Source of the DNA: Micavibrio aeruginosavorus ARL-13
GTDB lineage: Bacteria > Pseudomonadota > Alphaproteobacteria > Micavibrionales > Micavibrionaceae
DNA length: 64,000 bases
Direction: 5' to 3'
NCBI RefSeq assembly: GCF_000226315.1
Contig: NC_016026.1
Location: 930,001-994,000 of the forward strand
In this document: piece by piece, positions 1 to 9,084 of the stretch
How the letters are laid out: the number at the start of each line of letters is the position of its first letter
Position numbering within the stretch: position 1 is the first letter of the stretch
Made by a program: the position numbers and the translations under genes
Notes under the pieces: generated by a model
What the model saw: the letters and a program-made list of their open reading frames with translations, nothing else
Told to the model about the DNA's origin: nothing
Databases searched by the model: none

Positions 1-2
1 GG

Positions 3-173
3 GCATCGCATTTGATCAACAACGCGGCGGATGAAAAACAGGCCGATGATGTGCGTGCGGGGTTGGAACGGCTTGTGTCGCCCGATCAAATGGGCGCGTT
101 GTTCAAGGTTCTGGCCATCGGCCATGATGCGGGCCCCACACCATCCGGATTTGGAGAGGACATTACACCATGA
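3..173 (+). CDS. MidA/COG1565-type SAM-dependent methyltransferase, C-terminal end only
   Basis: The window opens inside this gene; only the last 56 codons are visible, read from base 3 to the TGA at 171-173. The peptide contains RLVSPDQMGALFKVLAIGH followed by a Pro/Gly tail, which matches the conserved C-terminus of the MidA (COG1565, NDUFAF7-like) methyltransferase family, whose members carry a motif close to QMGxLFKVLA. Its stop codon overlaps the ATG of the next gene (ATGA), so the two are probably translationally coupled. In many alphaproteobacteria the order is lgt, midA, pgeF, which fits. The catalytic part lies outside the window. Confidence 0.7.
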   Translation, partial: ASHLINNAADEKQADDVRAGLERLVSPDQMGALFKVLAIGHDAGPTPSGFGEDITP

Positions 174-973
174 CCACAATTGATGTGCCGTGTTACAGCG
201 ACGGGAATTTCATTTCCCCGATGATCACGAATGTCGCGCATGGATTTTTCGGCCGCCGCGGCGGGGTCAGCAATGGGCTGTATACGTCGCTGAATTGTGG
301 TTTGGGGACACAGGATAATGCCGATGCGGTGGTCGAAAACCGTAAACGCGTGGCCGATGTTCTGGGTGCCGCCCCCGATCATTTGATCAGCATGAAACAA
401 GTGCACAGCGCAACATGCGTTTACGTCGAAAAACCATGGACGGTTGATACACGCCCCGATGCGGATGGGTTTGTGACCGATGTGCCGGGATTGGCCTTGG
501 GTGTTTTGACGGCGGATTGTGGCCCGGTTTTATTTTACGGTGAAAAATCCAGCGGGGCCCCCGTGATTGGCGCGGCGCATGCCGGATGGGGCGGGGCGTT
601 GAAGGGCGTTTTGGAATCGACCGTGCGTGAAATGGCCCGGCAAGGGGCGGGGCTGGATGGCATTCATGCCAGCATTGGCCCGTGCATTGGCCCGGCGTCT
701 TATGAAGTGAAAATGGATTTTATCGGGAATTTCCTGAATCAAGACCCGGAGAATGAACGCTTCTTCAAAGCTGGGCGGGGTGAGGACAGCTATTACTTCG
801 ATTTACCGGGGTATATTACGTGGCGTCTGGCCATGGCCGGGGTGCGGCACGTGTCCATCGGTGGGCAGGATACATACGCGGCGGACCATGATTGGTTCAG
901 CTATCGCCGGTCCACCCACCGTAAAGAGACCGATTATGGAAGGCAGATTTCTGCGATTATGATCCGCAATTAA
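170..973 (+). CDS. pgeF: Peptidoglycan editing factor / multicopper polyphenol oxidase family protein (PgeF)
   Basis: A 267-residue cytoplasmic protein of the PgeF/YfiH (DUF152, laccase-domain) family. Members act on purine nucleosides or correct mis-incorporated serine in UDP-MurNAc precursors. Visible hallmarks are GFFGRRGGVS near residue 25, the metal-site segments KQVHSA (about 71), LTADCGPVLF (about 115) and AAHAGWGG (about 138), the SIGPCIGPASYEV block (about 172) and the C-terminal DYGRQISAIMI. The histidines and cysteine expected to bind zinc are in place. The length is normal for the family. The start overlaps the upstream methyltransferase stop by four bases, so this is a two-gene operon end; a promoter for prs follows. 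Confidence 0.88.
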   Translation: MTTIDVPCYSDGNFISPMITNVAHGFFGRRGGVSNGLYTSLNCGLGTQDNADAVVENRKRVADVLGAAPDHLISMKQVHSATCVYVEKPWTVDTRPDADGFVTDVPGLALGVLTADCGPVLFYGEKSSGAPVIGAAHAGWGGALKGVLESTVREMARQGAGLDGIHASIGPCIGPASYEVKMDFIGNFLNQDPENERFFKAGRGEDSYYFDLPGYITWRLAMAGVRHVSIGGQDTYAADHDWFSYRRSTHRKETDYGRQISAIMIRN

Positions 974-984
974 CCCTTAATCGG

Positions 985-1012
985 TTGATTTTCGTGATGG
1001 ATTTTTTATAGT
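985..1012 (+). promoter_or_regulatory. Predicted sigma-70 promoter for prs
   Basis: TTGATT at 985-990 and TATAGT at 1007-1012 are separated by 16 bases. They lie in the short AT-rich gap between pgeF and prs, about 47 bases before the prs ATG. This is a sequence match only. Confidence 0.45.
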
Positions 1013-1058
1013 CATCACCATTCCAACGCATTCAAAAACGGGCAGGGGCCACGCCGTC

Positions 1059-1997
1059 ATGAAAATCATCGCAGGGAATTCCAACCTTCCGCTGGCGCAG
1101 GCCATTTCCGATTATCTCGAAATTCCGTTGGCCAAGGCGACGATCAAGCGCTTTTCTGACATGGAAGCCTTCGTGGAAATTCAGGAAAACGTCCGTGGCG
1201 AAGATGTGTTCGTGGTGCAATCCACATGTTACCCCGCCAACGACAATTTGATGGAATTGCTGATCACGATTGACGCACTGCGCCGTGGTTCGGCACGCCG
1301 TATTACCGCGGTTATTCCGTATTTTGGTTACGCACGCCAGGACCGTAAAACGGGTGGCCGGACCCCGATTTCGGCGAAGCTGGTTGCCAACCTGATCACC
1401 GCCGCCGGTGTGGACCGTGTTTTGACATTGGAATTGCACGCCGGTCAGATTCAGGGCTTCTTTGACATCCCGCTCGACAACCTGATCGTTGGTCCGGTGT
1501 TTGTGCCGGAAATTGAAAAACGCTTCGCGGGCAAGGAAAGCCAGCTGGTCATCGTATCCCCCGACGTGGGTGGCGTGGTCCGGGCGCGGGCACTGGCCAA
1601 ACGCCTGGATGCCGATTTGGCGATTATTGACAAACGTCGTGAACAAGCCGGCGTGTCCGAGGTCATGAACGTGATCGGCCATGTCGAAGGGAAAATCTGC
1701 CTGATGGTGGATGATATTGTGGATTCGGGCGGAACATTGTGCAACGCGGCCCAAGCCCTGATGGATCAGGGGGCTACGGCGGTTCAGGCCTATGTCGTTC
1801 ACGGGGTTCTGTCCGGCGCGGCCGTTGACCGGATTTCCAAGTCCAAAATCGAACGGATGGTCATTACGGACTCCATCCCGGCCACCGATGCGGTCAAAAA
1901 TGCCAGCAATATCGAGCAGTTAACGGTTTCCCGCCTGATGGGTGAGGCGATCCGCCGGATCAGCAACGAAGAGTCGATTTCGGCCCTGTTTATCTAA
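1059..1997 (+). CDS. prs: Ribose-phosphate diphosphokinase
   Basis: A 312-residue PRPP synthetase, which transfers pyrophosphate from ATP to ribose 5-phosphate to supply purine, pyrimidine, NAD, His and Trp synthesis. The N-terminal half has [17 protein letters not shown] (about residues 86-102, ATP loop region) and [19 protein letters not shown] (about 127-145). The C-terminal half has the PRPP-binding loop [13 protein letters not shown] (about 211-223). Length and motif order match class I bacterial enzymes. It precedes rplY, pth and ychF, a common alphaproteobacterial order, but 155 bases separate it from rplY. The visible promoter just upstream suggests its own transcription start. Confidence 0.95.
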   Translation: MKIIAGNSNLPLAQAISDYLEIPLAKATIKRFSDMEAFVEIQENVRGEDVFVVQSTCYPANDNLMELLITIDALRRGSARRITAVIPYFGYARQDRKTGGRTPISAKLVANLITAAGVDRVLTLELHAGQIQGFFDIPLDNLIVGPVFVPEIEKRFAGKESQLVIVSPDVGGVVRARALAKRLDADLAIIDKRREQAGVSEVMNVIGHVEGKICLMVDDIVDSGGTLCNAAQALMDQGATAVQAYVVHGVLSGAAVDRISKSKIERMVITDSIPATDAVKNASNIEQLTVSRLMGEAIRRISNEESISALFI

Positions 1998-2152
1998 CGG
2001 CCTCAATTTCTTAACTTTTGGGCGGGTTTTAAGGGGTTTACCCCCTGTTTTCGCTTGCCTTTCCCCCCGGTTTTGTGGTTTTTAGGGCCGTTCGGGCCAA
2101 ACCCCCCTGGAGGCGGCCCAAGTTGAAATGTCAGACATAAAGGAATGACACC

Positions 2153-2791
2153 ATGTCGAAGAAATTTTCGCTGACGGCGGAAAAGCGTGATGGGGCAGGT
2201 AAGGGGATCGCCCGTGCACTGCGCCGTGAAAACAAAATCCCTGCGGTTGTATACGGCGATAGCAAAGAGCCCGTATCCATTACCCTGCCGCTGAAAGAAG
2301 TGACGCTGGAATACCGCAAGGGTTACATGTTCACGCACCTGTGCGAAATCGATGTCGCTGGTCAGAAACACCTGACCCTGGCGCGCGATGTTCAACTGCA
2401 CCCGGTGACGGACAAAATTATTCACGTTGATTTCCTGCGCGTAACGCCGAAAACCCGTATTAAGGTTGACGTGCCGGTTCACTTCATCAACGACGAAGAA
2501 TGCAAAGGCCTGAAAGCTGGCGGCGTTCTGAACGTTGTTCACCACGAAGTTGTTCTGGAATGCGCGGCAACGGACATTCCGGAATTCGTGGAAGTTGACC
2601 TGACCAACTACGATCTGGGCGACGTCATCCATATGGATGTTGTGAAGCTGCCGAAGGGCGCGACCTCCGTTCTGGAAGGCGATGAAACCATTGCAACGAT
2701 CGCCGTTCCGCGCGCTGTTGTTGAAGTGGAAGACGCTCCGGTTGCGGCTGACGCCGTTCCGGCATCGACCGAGAAAAAGGCCGCTGAATAA
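2153..2791 (+). CDS. rplY: 50S ribosomal protein L25 / general stress protein Ctc
   Basis: A 212-residue long-form L25 (CTC type) that binds 5S rRNA. The N-terminal 5S-binding domain (about residues 1-95) contains RALRRENKIPAVVYGD. The second beta-domain (about 100-190) contains VDVPVHFINDEECKGLKAGG and the ends of the L25/TL5 fold. A short Ala/Pro/Glu-rich tail follows. AAGGA lies eight bases before the ATG. It is followed by a strong stem-loop (2802-2868) before pth. Genus-typical long form; the short E. coli version would lack the second domain. Confidence 0.93.
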   Translation: MSKKFSLTAEKRDGAGKGIARALRRENKIPAVVYGDSKEPVSITLPLKEVTLEYRKGYMFTHLCEIDVAGQKHLTLARDVQLHPVTDKIIHVDFLRVTPKTRIKVDVPVHFINDEECKGLKAGGVLNVVHHEVVLECAATDIPEFVEVDLTNYDLGDVIHMDVVKLPKGATSVLEGDETIATIAVPRAVVEVEDAPVAADAVPASTEKKAAE

Positions 2792-2801
2792 TCTTTTTCG
2801 G

Positions 2802-2868
2802 ACCGGCGCCGTGGCTTCGCGCATTACCCGTTTTCTGGGTGTTTGTTCGCGGAGCATACGGCGCCGGT
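2802..2868 (+). terminator. Long branched stem-loop between rplY and pth
   Basis: An exact 11-base inverted repeat (ACCGGCGCCGT at 2802-2812 and its complement at 2858-2868) encloses a second pairing, GCTTCGCG with CGCGGAGC (one G-U), and a small inner hairpin, ACCC-N7-GGGT. It is followed by TTTTCT. It could be a terminator or an attenuator for pth; the U-tract is short. Seen directly in the sequence; the function is inferred. Confidence 0.5.
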
Positions 2869-2912
2869 TTTCTATTCAATCACCGCGTAATGACGACGAC
2901 CGGACGAATTCC

Positions 2913-3503
2913 ATGTGGCTTTTGGTTGGCCTGGGCAATCCCGGCCAGAAATATGCCGATAACCGGCACAATATCGGGTTTATGGCGATTGATGCCATTG
3001 CCGACAAACATGGCTTTCCTGATTTCCGGACGAAATTTCAAGGGTTGCTGACCGAAGGCCGCATTGGCGGTGAAAAGGTCGCCTTGCTCAAACCGCAAAC
3101 CTATATGAATGAATCGGGAATGGCTGTTGGTGCCGCAGCCAAGTTTTTTAAGGTGACGCCGAACCGTATCGTTGTATTCCATGATGAACTGGATCTGGCG
3201 GCGTCGAAATTGCGGATCAAGGTGGGGGGCGGTCACGCCGGGCACAATGGTCTGCGGTCGATTGATTCCCATCTGGGGCGCGCCGATTATATGCGTGTGC
3301 GGTTGGGTATTGGCCACCCGGGAGATAAAGATCGCGTTCACGGCCATGTGTTGGGCGATTTTTCCAAGGAAGAACAAAAATGGGTTGATGCGATGATGAA
3401 GTCCATCCCCGATCATGTGGGCCTGATCTTGTCGGGCAAAGATAACGATTTTATGAGCAAGGTCGCAAGCGACCTTCAACCGCCTAAAGAGCAAAGCGTG
3501 TAA
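2913..3503 (+). CDS. pth: Aminoacyl-tRNA hydrolase (peptidyl-tRNA hydrolase)
   Basis: A 196-residue Pth that cleaves peptidyl-tRNA released by abortive translation. The start at 2913 gives [20 protein letters not shown], the family's usual N-terminus. An open frame continues further upstream, but that part runs through the rplY end and the stem-loop and has no family similarity. Catalytic residues are N9 and H19; FHDELDL carries the conserved Asp, and [13 protein letters not shown] carries the conserved Asn. There is no clear Shine-Dalgarno sequence before the ATG, so the upstream hairpin may matter for expression. ychF follows after 12 bases. Confidence 0.93.
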   Translation: MWLLVGLGNPGQKYADNRHNIGFMAIDAIADKHGFPDFRTKFQGLLTEGRIGGEKVALLKPQTYMNESGMAVGAAAKFFKVTPNRIVVFHDELDLAASKLRIKVGGGHAGHNGLRSIDSHLGRADYMRVRLGIGHPGDKDRVHGHVLGDFSKEEQKWVDAMMKSIPDHVGLILSGKDNDFMSKVASDLQPPKEQSV

Positions 3504-3515
3504 AGGACGAAGAAA

Positions 3516-4622
3516 ATGGGTTTTAATTGTGGGATTGTCGGTCTGCCGAACGTTGGAAAATCAACACTGTTTAATGCTTTGACGGCAACAGCTGCGGCGC
3601 AGGCCGCAAACTTCCCGTTCTGCACGATTGAACCGAACGTGGGTCGTGTGGCTGTGCCGGATGCGCGCCTCGATAAAATCGCCACCATCGGTAAATCGGC
3701 GCAGATCGTTCCGACGCAACTGGAGTTCGTGGATATTGCCGGATTGGTGAAGGGCGCGAGCAAAGGTGAAGGTCTGGGTAACCAATTCCTGGCCAACATT
3801 CGCGAAACCGATGCCATCGTGCATGTGTTGCGTTGTTTTGATGATGAAAATGTCATTCACGTTGAAGGGTCCGTGGACCCAATCCGCGATGCCGAAGTGA
3901 TCGAAACGGAACTGATGCTGGCTGATCTGGAATCGGTTGAGCGGCAGATTGTCAGCACGACGAAAAAAGCCAAATCCGGCGACAAGGATATTAAAATTCA
4001 ATTGGCTGTGATGGAGAAGGTTAAGGTTGCATTGGATGCGGGTCAGCCCGCCCGTGTCGTCGTGCCGAATTTGGCCGAAGATGAGAAGAAGCCGTTTGCC
4101 ATGCTGCAACTGTTGACATCAAAGCCGATTTTGTATGTCTGCAACGTATCCGAAGCCGATGCCGCTACCGGCAATGAGTGGACCAAGAAAGTCGCCGATA
4201 TGGCGAAGGCCCAAGGCGCACAACACGTTGTGATCAGCGCCGCCATCGAATCCGAAATCGCGCAGCTGGGTTCCGAGGAAGAGAAGGAAGAGTTTCTCTC
4301 GACCCTCAATCTGGAAGAAGCAGGCCTGAACAAAATTATCCGTGCGGGTTACACCTTGCTGGGTCTGCAAACCTATTTCACCGTGGGCCCGAAAGAAGCC
4401 CGCGCATGGACGGTTTTAAAAGGGGCCCGCGCGCCGCAGGCCGCCGGCGAAATCCACTCCGACATTGAACGCGGCTTTATCCGTGCCGAAGTCATTGCGT
4501 ATGATGATTTTGTTGCCCTGAATGGCGAGCAAGGCGCAAAAGATGCCGGTAAAATGCGCGTCGAAGGTAAGGAATATGTCGTTCAAGACGGCGACATTAT
4601 GCTGTTCCGCCATAGCGGTTGA
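3516..4622 (+). CDS. ychF: Redox-regulated ATPase YchF (Obg-family)
   Basis: A 368-residue YchF/OLA1-type P-loop protein that binds ATP rather than GTP and associates with ribosomes. [15 protein letters not shown] (residues 8-22) is the P-loop, [10 protein letters not shown] is switch I, and [19 protein letters not shown] is the G3/switch II region. NVSEAD stands in the G4 position, where GTPases have NKxD; this is the feature linked to ATP preference. The C-terminal TGS domain ends with [15 protein letters not shown] good ribosome site (AGGACGAAG) precedes the ATG. It is adjacent to pth, as in many proteobacteria, and likely shares its transcript. Confidence 0.95.
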   Translation: MGFNCGIVGLPNVGKSTLFNALTATAAAQAANFPFCTIEPNVGRVAVPDARLDKIATIGKSAQIVPTQLEFVDIAGLVKGASKGEGLGNQFLANIRETDAIVHVLRCFDDENVIHVEGSVDPIRDAEVIETELMLADLESVERQIVSTTKKAKSGDKDIKIQLAVMEKVKVALDAGQPARVVVPNLAEDEKKPFAMLQLLTSKPILYVCNVSEADAATGNEWTKKVADMAKAQGAQHVVISAAIESEIAQLGSEEEKEEFLSTLNLEEAGLNKIIRAGYTLLGLQTYFTVGPKEARAWTVLKGARAPQAAGEIHSDIERGFIRAEVIAYDDFVALNGEQGAKDAGKMRVEGKEYVVQDGDIMLFRHSG

Positions 4623-4634
4623 TTTTTTTTTTAC

Positions 4635-4702
4635 GTCACCCCGGCGAAGGCCGGGGTCTTCAGCTCTTATTACAAGAGGATCCCGGCCTCCGCTGGGATT
4701 AC
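4635..4702. repeat. Palindromic intergenic repeat, family A, copy 1 (diverged)
   Basis: Two self-complementary arms, GTCACCCCGGCG..CCGGGGTC and GATCCCGGCC..GGGATTAC, flank about 20 unrelated bases. It has the same layout as the elements at 5813, 8992, 44752, 56541 and 58977. It lies between ychF and the deaminase gene, just after a run of nine or more T residues following the ychF stop. Confidence 0.7.
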
Positions 4703-4731
4703 GAACGAATTTTTTAAAAAGGAGAATGGTC

Positions 4732-5781
4732 ATGCGTGATTTGAATGCTATTCCAAAAGCTGAATTGCACGTCCATATCGAAGGAACTGTGCGTCCCGAC
4801 ATTGCGCGGCAATTGGCGAAAAAGAACGGTGTGACTTTGCCGGATGATATTTTCACCCCGGATGGTCAGGGCTATCAATGGTCCGGATTTATTGATCTGG
4901 TCACCCGGGTGTATCAGGCGATGGCCCAGTGCGTTCGTACCCGTGACGATTTCAAAACCATTACCGAAGATTATCTGGATCGTTGCGCGAACGAAGGCGC
5001 CGTCTATGTCGAAATCATCGCTTGCTGCGGTCAGGTGCATTTGGCCGGCATTTCGTACAAGGATATGATCGACGGTATTGCTGACGGCATCGATTCCGCC
5101 CGTGCTAAACACGGAATCGAAGCGCGTATTAACATGACGTTCGAACGTCATCGCCCAGGTGTCGAGGCGCAAAATGACGCCGATATGATCCTGTCATACA
5201 AACACCCTTATATCGTTGGGTTGGATATTGCTGGTGGTGAAATGGCCGGGGATATTCCGCAATTTATGAATGATTATAACCGTGTGGTGCAAAATTTTGG
5301 CCGCCCGCTGGGTATTCGTTTGCATGCGGCGGAAAATGTGGGTCCACAAAACGGGTGGGATGCTCTGGCGTTGAACCCATCGCGTCTAGGCCATGGCGTG
5401 CGCATTGTTGAAGATGCCACGCTGGTGGATGAAATCGTGAAGCGCGGCATAGCACTGGAAGTCTGCCCGACCAGTAACATTCTGGCGGGCGTTTATCCGG
5501 ATTTTTCTGCGCACCCGTTGAAAAAACTGCTGGATCGTGGGGTGCGTATTTCCCTGAACTCGGATGATCCGGGTCTGTTCGGCAATTCGATTGGTGAAGA
5601 ATACCGTGTTGCGCATGATGAATTCGGTTTAACGCGTGACCAGTTGGTGCAAATCACCCGCGACGCGATCAACGATTCCTATGCCGATGCGGCCTTGAAA
5701 ACCAAATTGCTGGCCCGTGTGGATGCCATGGTGGCCGCAAATTTTAATATGCGCCGTCCGGGGCCCGCACCATCCCCGTGA
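4732..5781 (+). CDS. add: Adenosine deaminase family protein
   Basis: A 349-residue amidohydrolase of the adenosine/adenine deaminase family. The start at 4732 is chosen because AAAAAGGAG ends seven bases before it; an in-frame ATG at 4726 would be too close. Metal and catalytic motifs are ELHVHIEGT (HxH near residue 12), RLHAAEN (His-Ala-Ala-Glu near 200), EVCPTSN, and SLNSDDPGLFGN (Asp-Asp near 275). The SxNSDDP form, rather than SxNTDDP, also occurs in adenine deaminases, so the substrate could be adenine or adenosine. It lies alone between two palindromic repeats. Confidence 0.82.
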   Translation: MRDLNAIPKAELHVHIEGTVRPDIARQLAKKNGVTLPDDIFTPDGQGYQWSGFIDLVTRVYQAMAQCVRTRDDFKTITEDYLDRCANEGAVYVEIIACCGQVHLAGISYKDMIDGIADGIDSARAKHGIEARINMTFERHRPGVEAQNDADMILSYKHPYIVGLDIAGGEMAGDIPQFMNDYNRVVQNFGRPLGIRLHAAENVGPQNGWDALALNPSRLGHGVRIVEDATLVDEIVKRGIALEVCPTSNILAGVYPDFSAHPLKKLLDRGVRISLNSDDPGLFGNSIGEEYRVAHDEFGLTRDQLVQITRDAINDSYADAALKTKLLARVDAMVAANFNMRRPGPAPSP

Positions 5782-5812
5782 TGGTTTCCTGATGGCGTAT
5801 TTTCATCGTCTT

Positions 5813-5883
5813 GGCATCCCCGCGAAAGCGGGGATCCATATATGGGGCGGATAAAAATGGACCCCCGTTTTCACGGGGGTGCC
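5813..5883. repeat. Palindromic intergenic repeat, family A, copy 2 (diverged)
   Basis: The left arm is GGCATCCCCGCGAAAGCGGGGATCC and the right arm mirrors it as GGACCCCCG..CGGGGGTGCC. It sits between the convergent deaminase and ilvE genes and could serve as a bidirectional transcription stop. Confidence 0.7.
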
Positions 5884-5909
5884 ACTGTAGTGATTAGGTT
5901 TTTTAAGAT

Positions 5910-6815
5910 TTACGCAGCCTTGGCCTTTTGGCGGACCAGGTCGGAATAGGCCTCTTTCAACCGCGTCGTTACCGGACCGATCGTGTAGGTGATATCGGTA
6001 TCAATTTTTGACACCGGGGCAATCTCCGCCGCTGTGCCGGTTAGGAAGACTTCTTCAAACGTTTTCATGTCTTCGGGCATGATCACAGTTTCTTCCACTG
6101 TATACCCCATGTCTCGGGCCAGTTTCATCACTGTCTGCCGCGTAATGCCGTTCAGGAAGCAATCCGCAATTGGCGTATAAATAACACCATCACGAATGGC
6201 GAACAGGTTTGCCCCCGATGATTCCGCCACGCGCCCACGGAAATCCAGCATCAGGGCATCATCATAGCCATTATTTTCGGCCTCATGCTTGGCCAGCGTA
6301 CCGATCATGTAAACACCGCAGGCCTTGGCCTGCGTCGGCATGGTCTTGGGGTCCGGGCGGCGCCACGATGCGGTGCGCAGGGCGAGGCCAGCGGCATCGC
6401 CTGCCTTGGGGAAGAAATATTTCGGCCATTCCCAGCAGGCGATGGCCACATGCACCTTGGTGCCCTTGGCAGACACACCCATTTGCTCCGCGCCGCGATA
6501 GGCCAGCGGGCGTACATAGCCATTGGTGATGTTATTCGCCTTGATCACTTCATAAGACGCATCGTTCAATTCTTTGGCGCTGAACGGCACATCCATATCC
6601 AGACATTTGCCGGAGAAAATCAGGCGTTCGGAATGTTCGGTCAGTTTAAAAATCTGCCCGTCATACACACGTTCGCCCTCAAACACGCTGCCGCCGTAAT
6701 GCAGGCCATGGGTCAGGACGTGGGTTTTGGCATCGCGCCACGGGATCATTTTCCCGTTCATCCAGATAAAGCCATCACGATCATCATAAGGCAGGGCGGA
6801 GGGGGAGGCGCACAT
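5910..6815 (-). CDS. ilvE: Branched-chain amino acid aminotransferase
   Basis: A class IV PLP aminotransferase that converts branched 2-oxo acids to Leu, Ile and Val with glutamate. The start at 6815 gives 301 residues beginning MCASPSALPYDDRDGFIWMN, which lines up with family N-termini; an in-frame ATG at 6872 would add 19 residues with no family similarity. Visible motifs are LTHGLHYGGSVFEGER, the PLP lysine in QAKACGVY, GRVAESSGANLF and FLTGTAAEIAPV. The gene stands alone on the minus strand, divergent from the two-component pair. Confidence 0.92.
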   Translation of the reverse strand: MCASPSALPYDDRDGFIWMNGKMIPWRDAKTHVLTHGLHYGGSVFEGERVYDGQIFKLTEHSERLIFSGKCLDMDVPFSAKELNDASYEVIKANNITNGYVRPLAYRGAEQMGVSAKGTKVHVAIACWEWPKYFFPKAGDAAGLALRTASWRRPDPKTMPTQAKACGVYMIGTLAKHEAENNGYDDALMLDFRGRVAESSGANLFAIRDGVIYTPIADCFLNGITRQTVMKLARDMGYTVEETVIMPEDMKTFEEVFLTGTAAEIAPVSKIDTDITYTIGPVTTRLKEAYSDLVRQKAKAA

Positions 6816-6931
6816 CGTTGTAATTCCATGGTTTTTAAGGGTTTTACCGCGGGGCCACAGGGGTTTCACCAACCCGCGCAGTGTGTTAAAAAATTACCAG
6901 AAATAACAAAGGCCGCAAAGGGCGGTTTTAT

Positions 6932-7648
6932 ATGAGTGCGGATATGCAAATTGCGGACAAGCTGGCCACGCGCCCGCATATTCTGGTCGTCGATGACGAT
7001 GACCGGATCCGTCAGCTTGTCACCCGGTTCCTGCATGAAAACGGTTTCGTGGTCGCTTCCGCCGAAAGCGCTGGCGCCGCCCGTGAATTGCTGGCGCATC
7101 TGGATTTTGATGCCATGGTTGTCGATATCATGATGCCGGGTGAAACGGGTTTGGAGCTGACCAAATCCATCCGCGCGCATAACGACATTCCGGTGTTGAT
7201 GCTCACGGCCCTGGGTGAAGCCGATGACCGTATTGCGGGTCTTGAAACCGGGGCGGATGATTATCTGCCTAAACCGTTTGAACCCCGCGAACTGGTTTTA
7301 CGCCTGAATGCCATTTTGCGCCGCCGTCCGAAACCCGTGGCCGATATGCGGGTGCGTTTGGGGCGGTGGGTGTATGACCCGGCGGTCAACATCCTGCAAA
7401 ATGACAGCGATATTCAAGCCTTGACCACCGTTGAAACAACTTTGCTGAAAGCCTTAATCAGCCGCGCTGGCGAAGCCATCAGCCGCGAAGATCTGGCCCG
7501 CATGTGCAATCTGGATGACAGCGGTGAACGCACGATTGATGTGCAGGTCACACGCCTGCGCCGGAAGATTGAGCAGGACACACGTACGCCGCTGGTTCTG
7601 CAAACCGTGCGGGGTAAGGGTTATATGCTGCGGGTTGATCCGGTATGA
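6932..7648 (+). CDS. OmpR-family response regulator
   Basis: A 238-residue DNA-binding response regulator. The receiver domain (about 15-128) has the acidic cluster VVDDDDR, the phosphorylation site D65 in VVDIMMPGETG, the Thr/Ala switch in LMLTALGEAD and the conserved Lys in YLPKPFEP. The C-terminal winged helix (about 140-236) has SREDLARM and RTIDVQVTRLRRKIEQD, typical of OmpR. Its stop overlaps the kinase start (ATGA), so the two are co-translated. The order and similarity fit the EnvZ/OmpR group; target genes cannot be read from the sequence. Confidence 0.93.
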   Translation: MSADMQIADKLATRPHILVVDDDDRIRQLVTRFLHENGFVVASAESAGAARELLAHLDFDAMVVDIMMPGETGLELTKSIRAHNDIPVLMLTALGEADDRIAGLETGADDYLPKPFEPRELVLRLNAILRRRPKPVADMRVRLGRWVYDPAVNILQNDSDIQALTTVETTLLKALISRAGEAISREDLARMCNLDDSGERTIDVQVTRLRRKIEQDTRTPLVLQTVRGKGYMLRVDPV

Positions 7649-8970
7649 AAATAAGATCGCTGTTCCGCAATATTCTGCCGCGTACATTGCTGGCCCGGTC
7701 GTTGATGATTTTGATCATCCCGGTGCTGCTGACCCAGATGATCACGGTCTATATCTTCTTTGACCGTCACTGGGGCAAAATGACGGATCGTCTGGCCTAT
7801 GCCGTCGCCGGGGAAATGGCCATTGTTGCTGAACAGATTGAAAATGATCCTTCGCCAGAACGGATCAGCCGCATTTCTGGCCATATGGCCAAGCATCTGG
7901 ATTTGTTGATCAGCTATCAACCTGGTGCGGTTTTGGATACCATTCCCGAAGATGTCGACCGCTCCATCGTTTCAGAGATTTTGGGCCGTGCATTGGATCA
8001 GCAGGTGCGCCGTCCGTACCGAATCAATGTCGATCTGTCCGAAAAATGGGTTGAAATTGCCATCGCGCTGGATGATGGGGTGTTGTTTGTGTCCTCCCCG
8101 CAACGGCGTTTGTTCTCATCATCGGGTTATATCTTTCTGCTCTGGATGATTTTTACATCCATTATTTTGTTGGCTGTTTCGATCCTGTTTATGCGGAACC
8201 AAATTCGCCCCATTCGCCGTCTGGCCGTGGCCGCGGAACGGATTGGCAAGGGGCGCGATATGCCCGCGACGTTGAAGGTTGAGGGCGCGCGCGAAGTGCG
8301 ACAGGCGGCGCAGGCGTTTCTGGATATGAATGACCGCATTAAACGCCAGATTTCCCAACGCACGGCCATGCTGGCCGGGGTGTCGCATGATTTGCGTACG
8401 CCACTGACGCGCCTGAAACTGCAGGTCGCCATGCTGGGTAACCACCCGGACGCCGAGGGCATGATGCAGGACATTCAGGACATGGAAAAAATGCTGAATG
8501 GGTACCTCGATTTCGTGCGGGGCGAAGGCGGGGAGCAGGCGGTTGCCGGTGATCTGAACGATATCCTGAACCGTATCGTTTCTGGCGCCCGCCGGGCCGG
8601 TGGTGACGTTATTTTGGATTCCCAAGGCGATCTGGCCCTGACCTTGCGGCCAATGGCCATGGAGCGGGCGCTGTCCAACCTGATTACCAATGCGCGTAAA
8701 TACGCATCCCACGTGTGGATGAGCGTGCGACGCGTTGATGATGACGTTGAAATCATTATCGATGATGATGGCCCGGGTATCCCGCCGGACCAGTATGAAG
8801 ACGTTTTCCGCCCCTTCTATCGCGTGGATACATCACGCAACACGGCAACGGGCGGGGTGGGGCTTGGCCTGCCCATCGCGCAGGATGTCATCCACAGTCA
8901 CGGTGGGCAGATTACACTGGACCAAAGCCCGCGCGGTGGCTTGCGCGTGATTATCCTGATTCCGGTTTAA
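7645..8970 (+). CDS. EnvZ-type membrane sensor histidine kinase
   Basis: A 441-residue kinase partner of the preceding regulator. Two membrane helices (about residues 17-37 and 162-186) flank a periplasmic sensor of about 120 residues. A HAMP linker (RNQIRPIRRLAVAAERIGKG) follows. The HisKA box is GVSHDLRTPLTRLKL with H248; the ATP-binding domain shows an N box (SNLITNARKYA), G1 (IDDDGPGIP), F box (FRPFYRVD) and G2 (GVGLGLPIAQ). The start overlaps the regulator's stop by four bases. A palindromic repeat follows the stop. Confidence 0.93.
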   Translation: MKIRSLFRNILPRTLLARSLMILIIPVLLTQMITVYIFFDRHWGKMTDRLAYAVAGEMAIVAEQIENDPSPERISRISGHMAKHLDLLISYQPGAVLDTIPEDVDRSIVSEILGRALDQQVRRPYRINVDLSEKWVEIAIALDDGVLFVSSPQRRLFSSSGYIFLLWMIFTSIILLAVSILFMRNQIRPIRRLAVAAERIGKGRDMPATLKVEGAREVRQAAQAFLDMNDRIKRQISQRTAMLAGVSHDLRTPLTRLKLQVAMLGNHPDAEGMMQDIQDMEKMLNGYLDFVRGEGGEQAVAGDLNDILNRIVSGARRAGGDVILDSQGDLALTLRPMAMERALSNLITNARKYASHVWMSVRRVDDDVEIIIDDDGPGIPPDQYEDVFRPFYRVDTSRNTATGGVGLGLPIAQDVIHSHGGQITLDQSPRGGLRVIILIPV

Positions 8971-8991
8971 ATTTGTATTGAACACCACCAG

Positions 8992-9061
8992 TCAGCATTC
9001 CCGCGAAAGCGGGAATCCATACAATAGATCCCGTGCATTCCCGCTTTCGCGGGAATGCTGA
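8992..9061. repeat. Palindromic intergenic repeat, family A, copy 3
   Basis: A near-perfect 70-base dyad: the left arm TCAGCATTCCCGCG..GCGGGAAT and the right arm ATTCCCGC..CGCGGGAATGCTGA are exact inverse copies, and each arm is itself a hairpin. It lies between the convergent kinase and csaA genes. Confidence 0.85.
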
Positions 9062-9084
9062 AATGGAAAAGTGACGGGAACGAT

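Noticed and set aside
1998-2152. Terminator after prs (GGGGTTTACCCC near 2035-2047)
   Set aside because: The stem is only four to five pairs and the following T-tract is broken.
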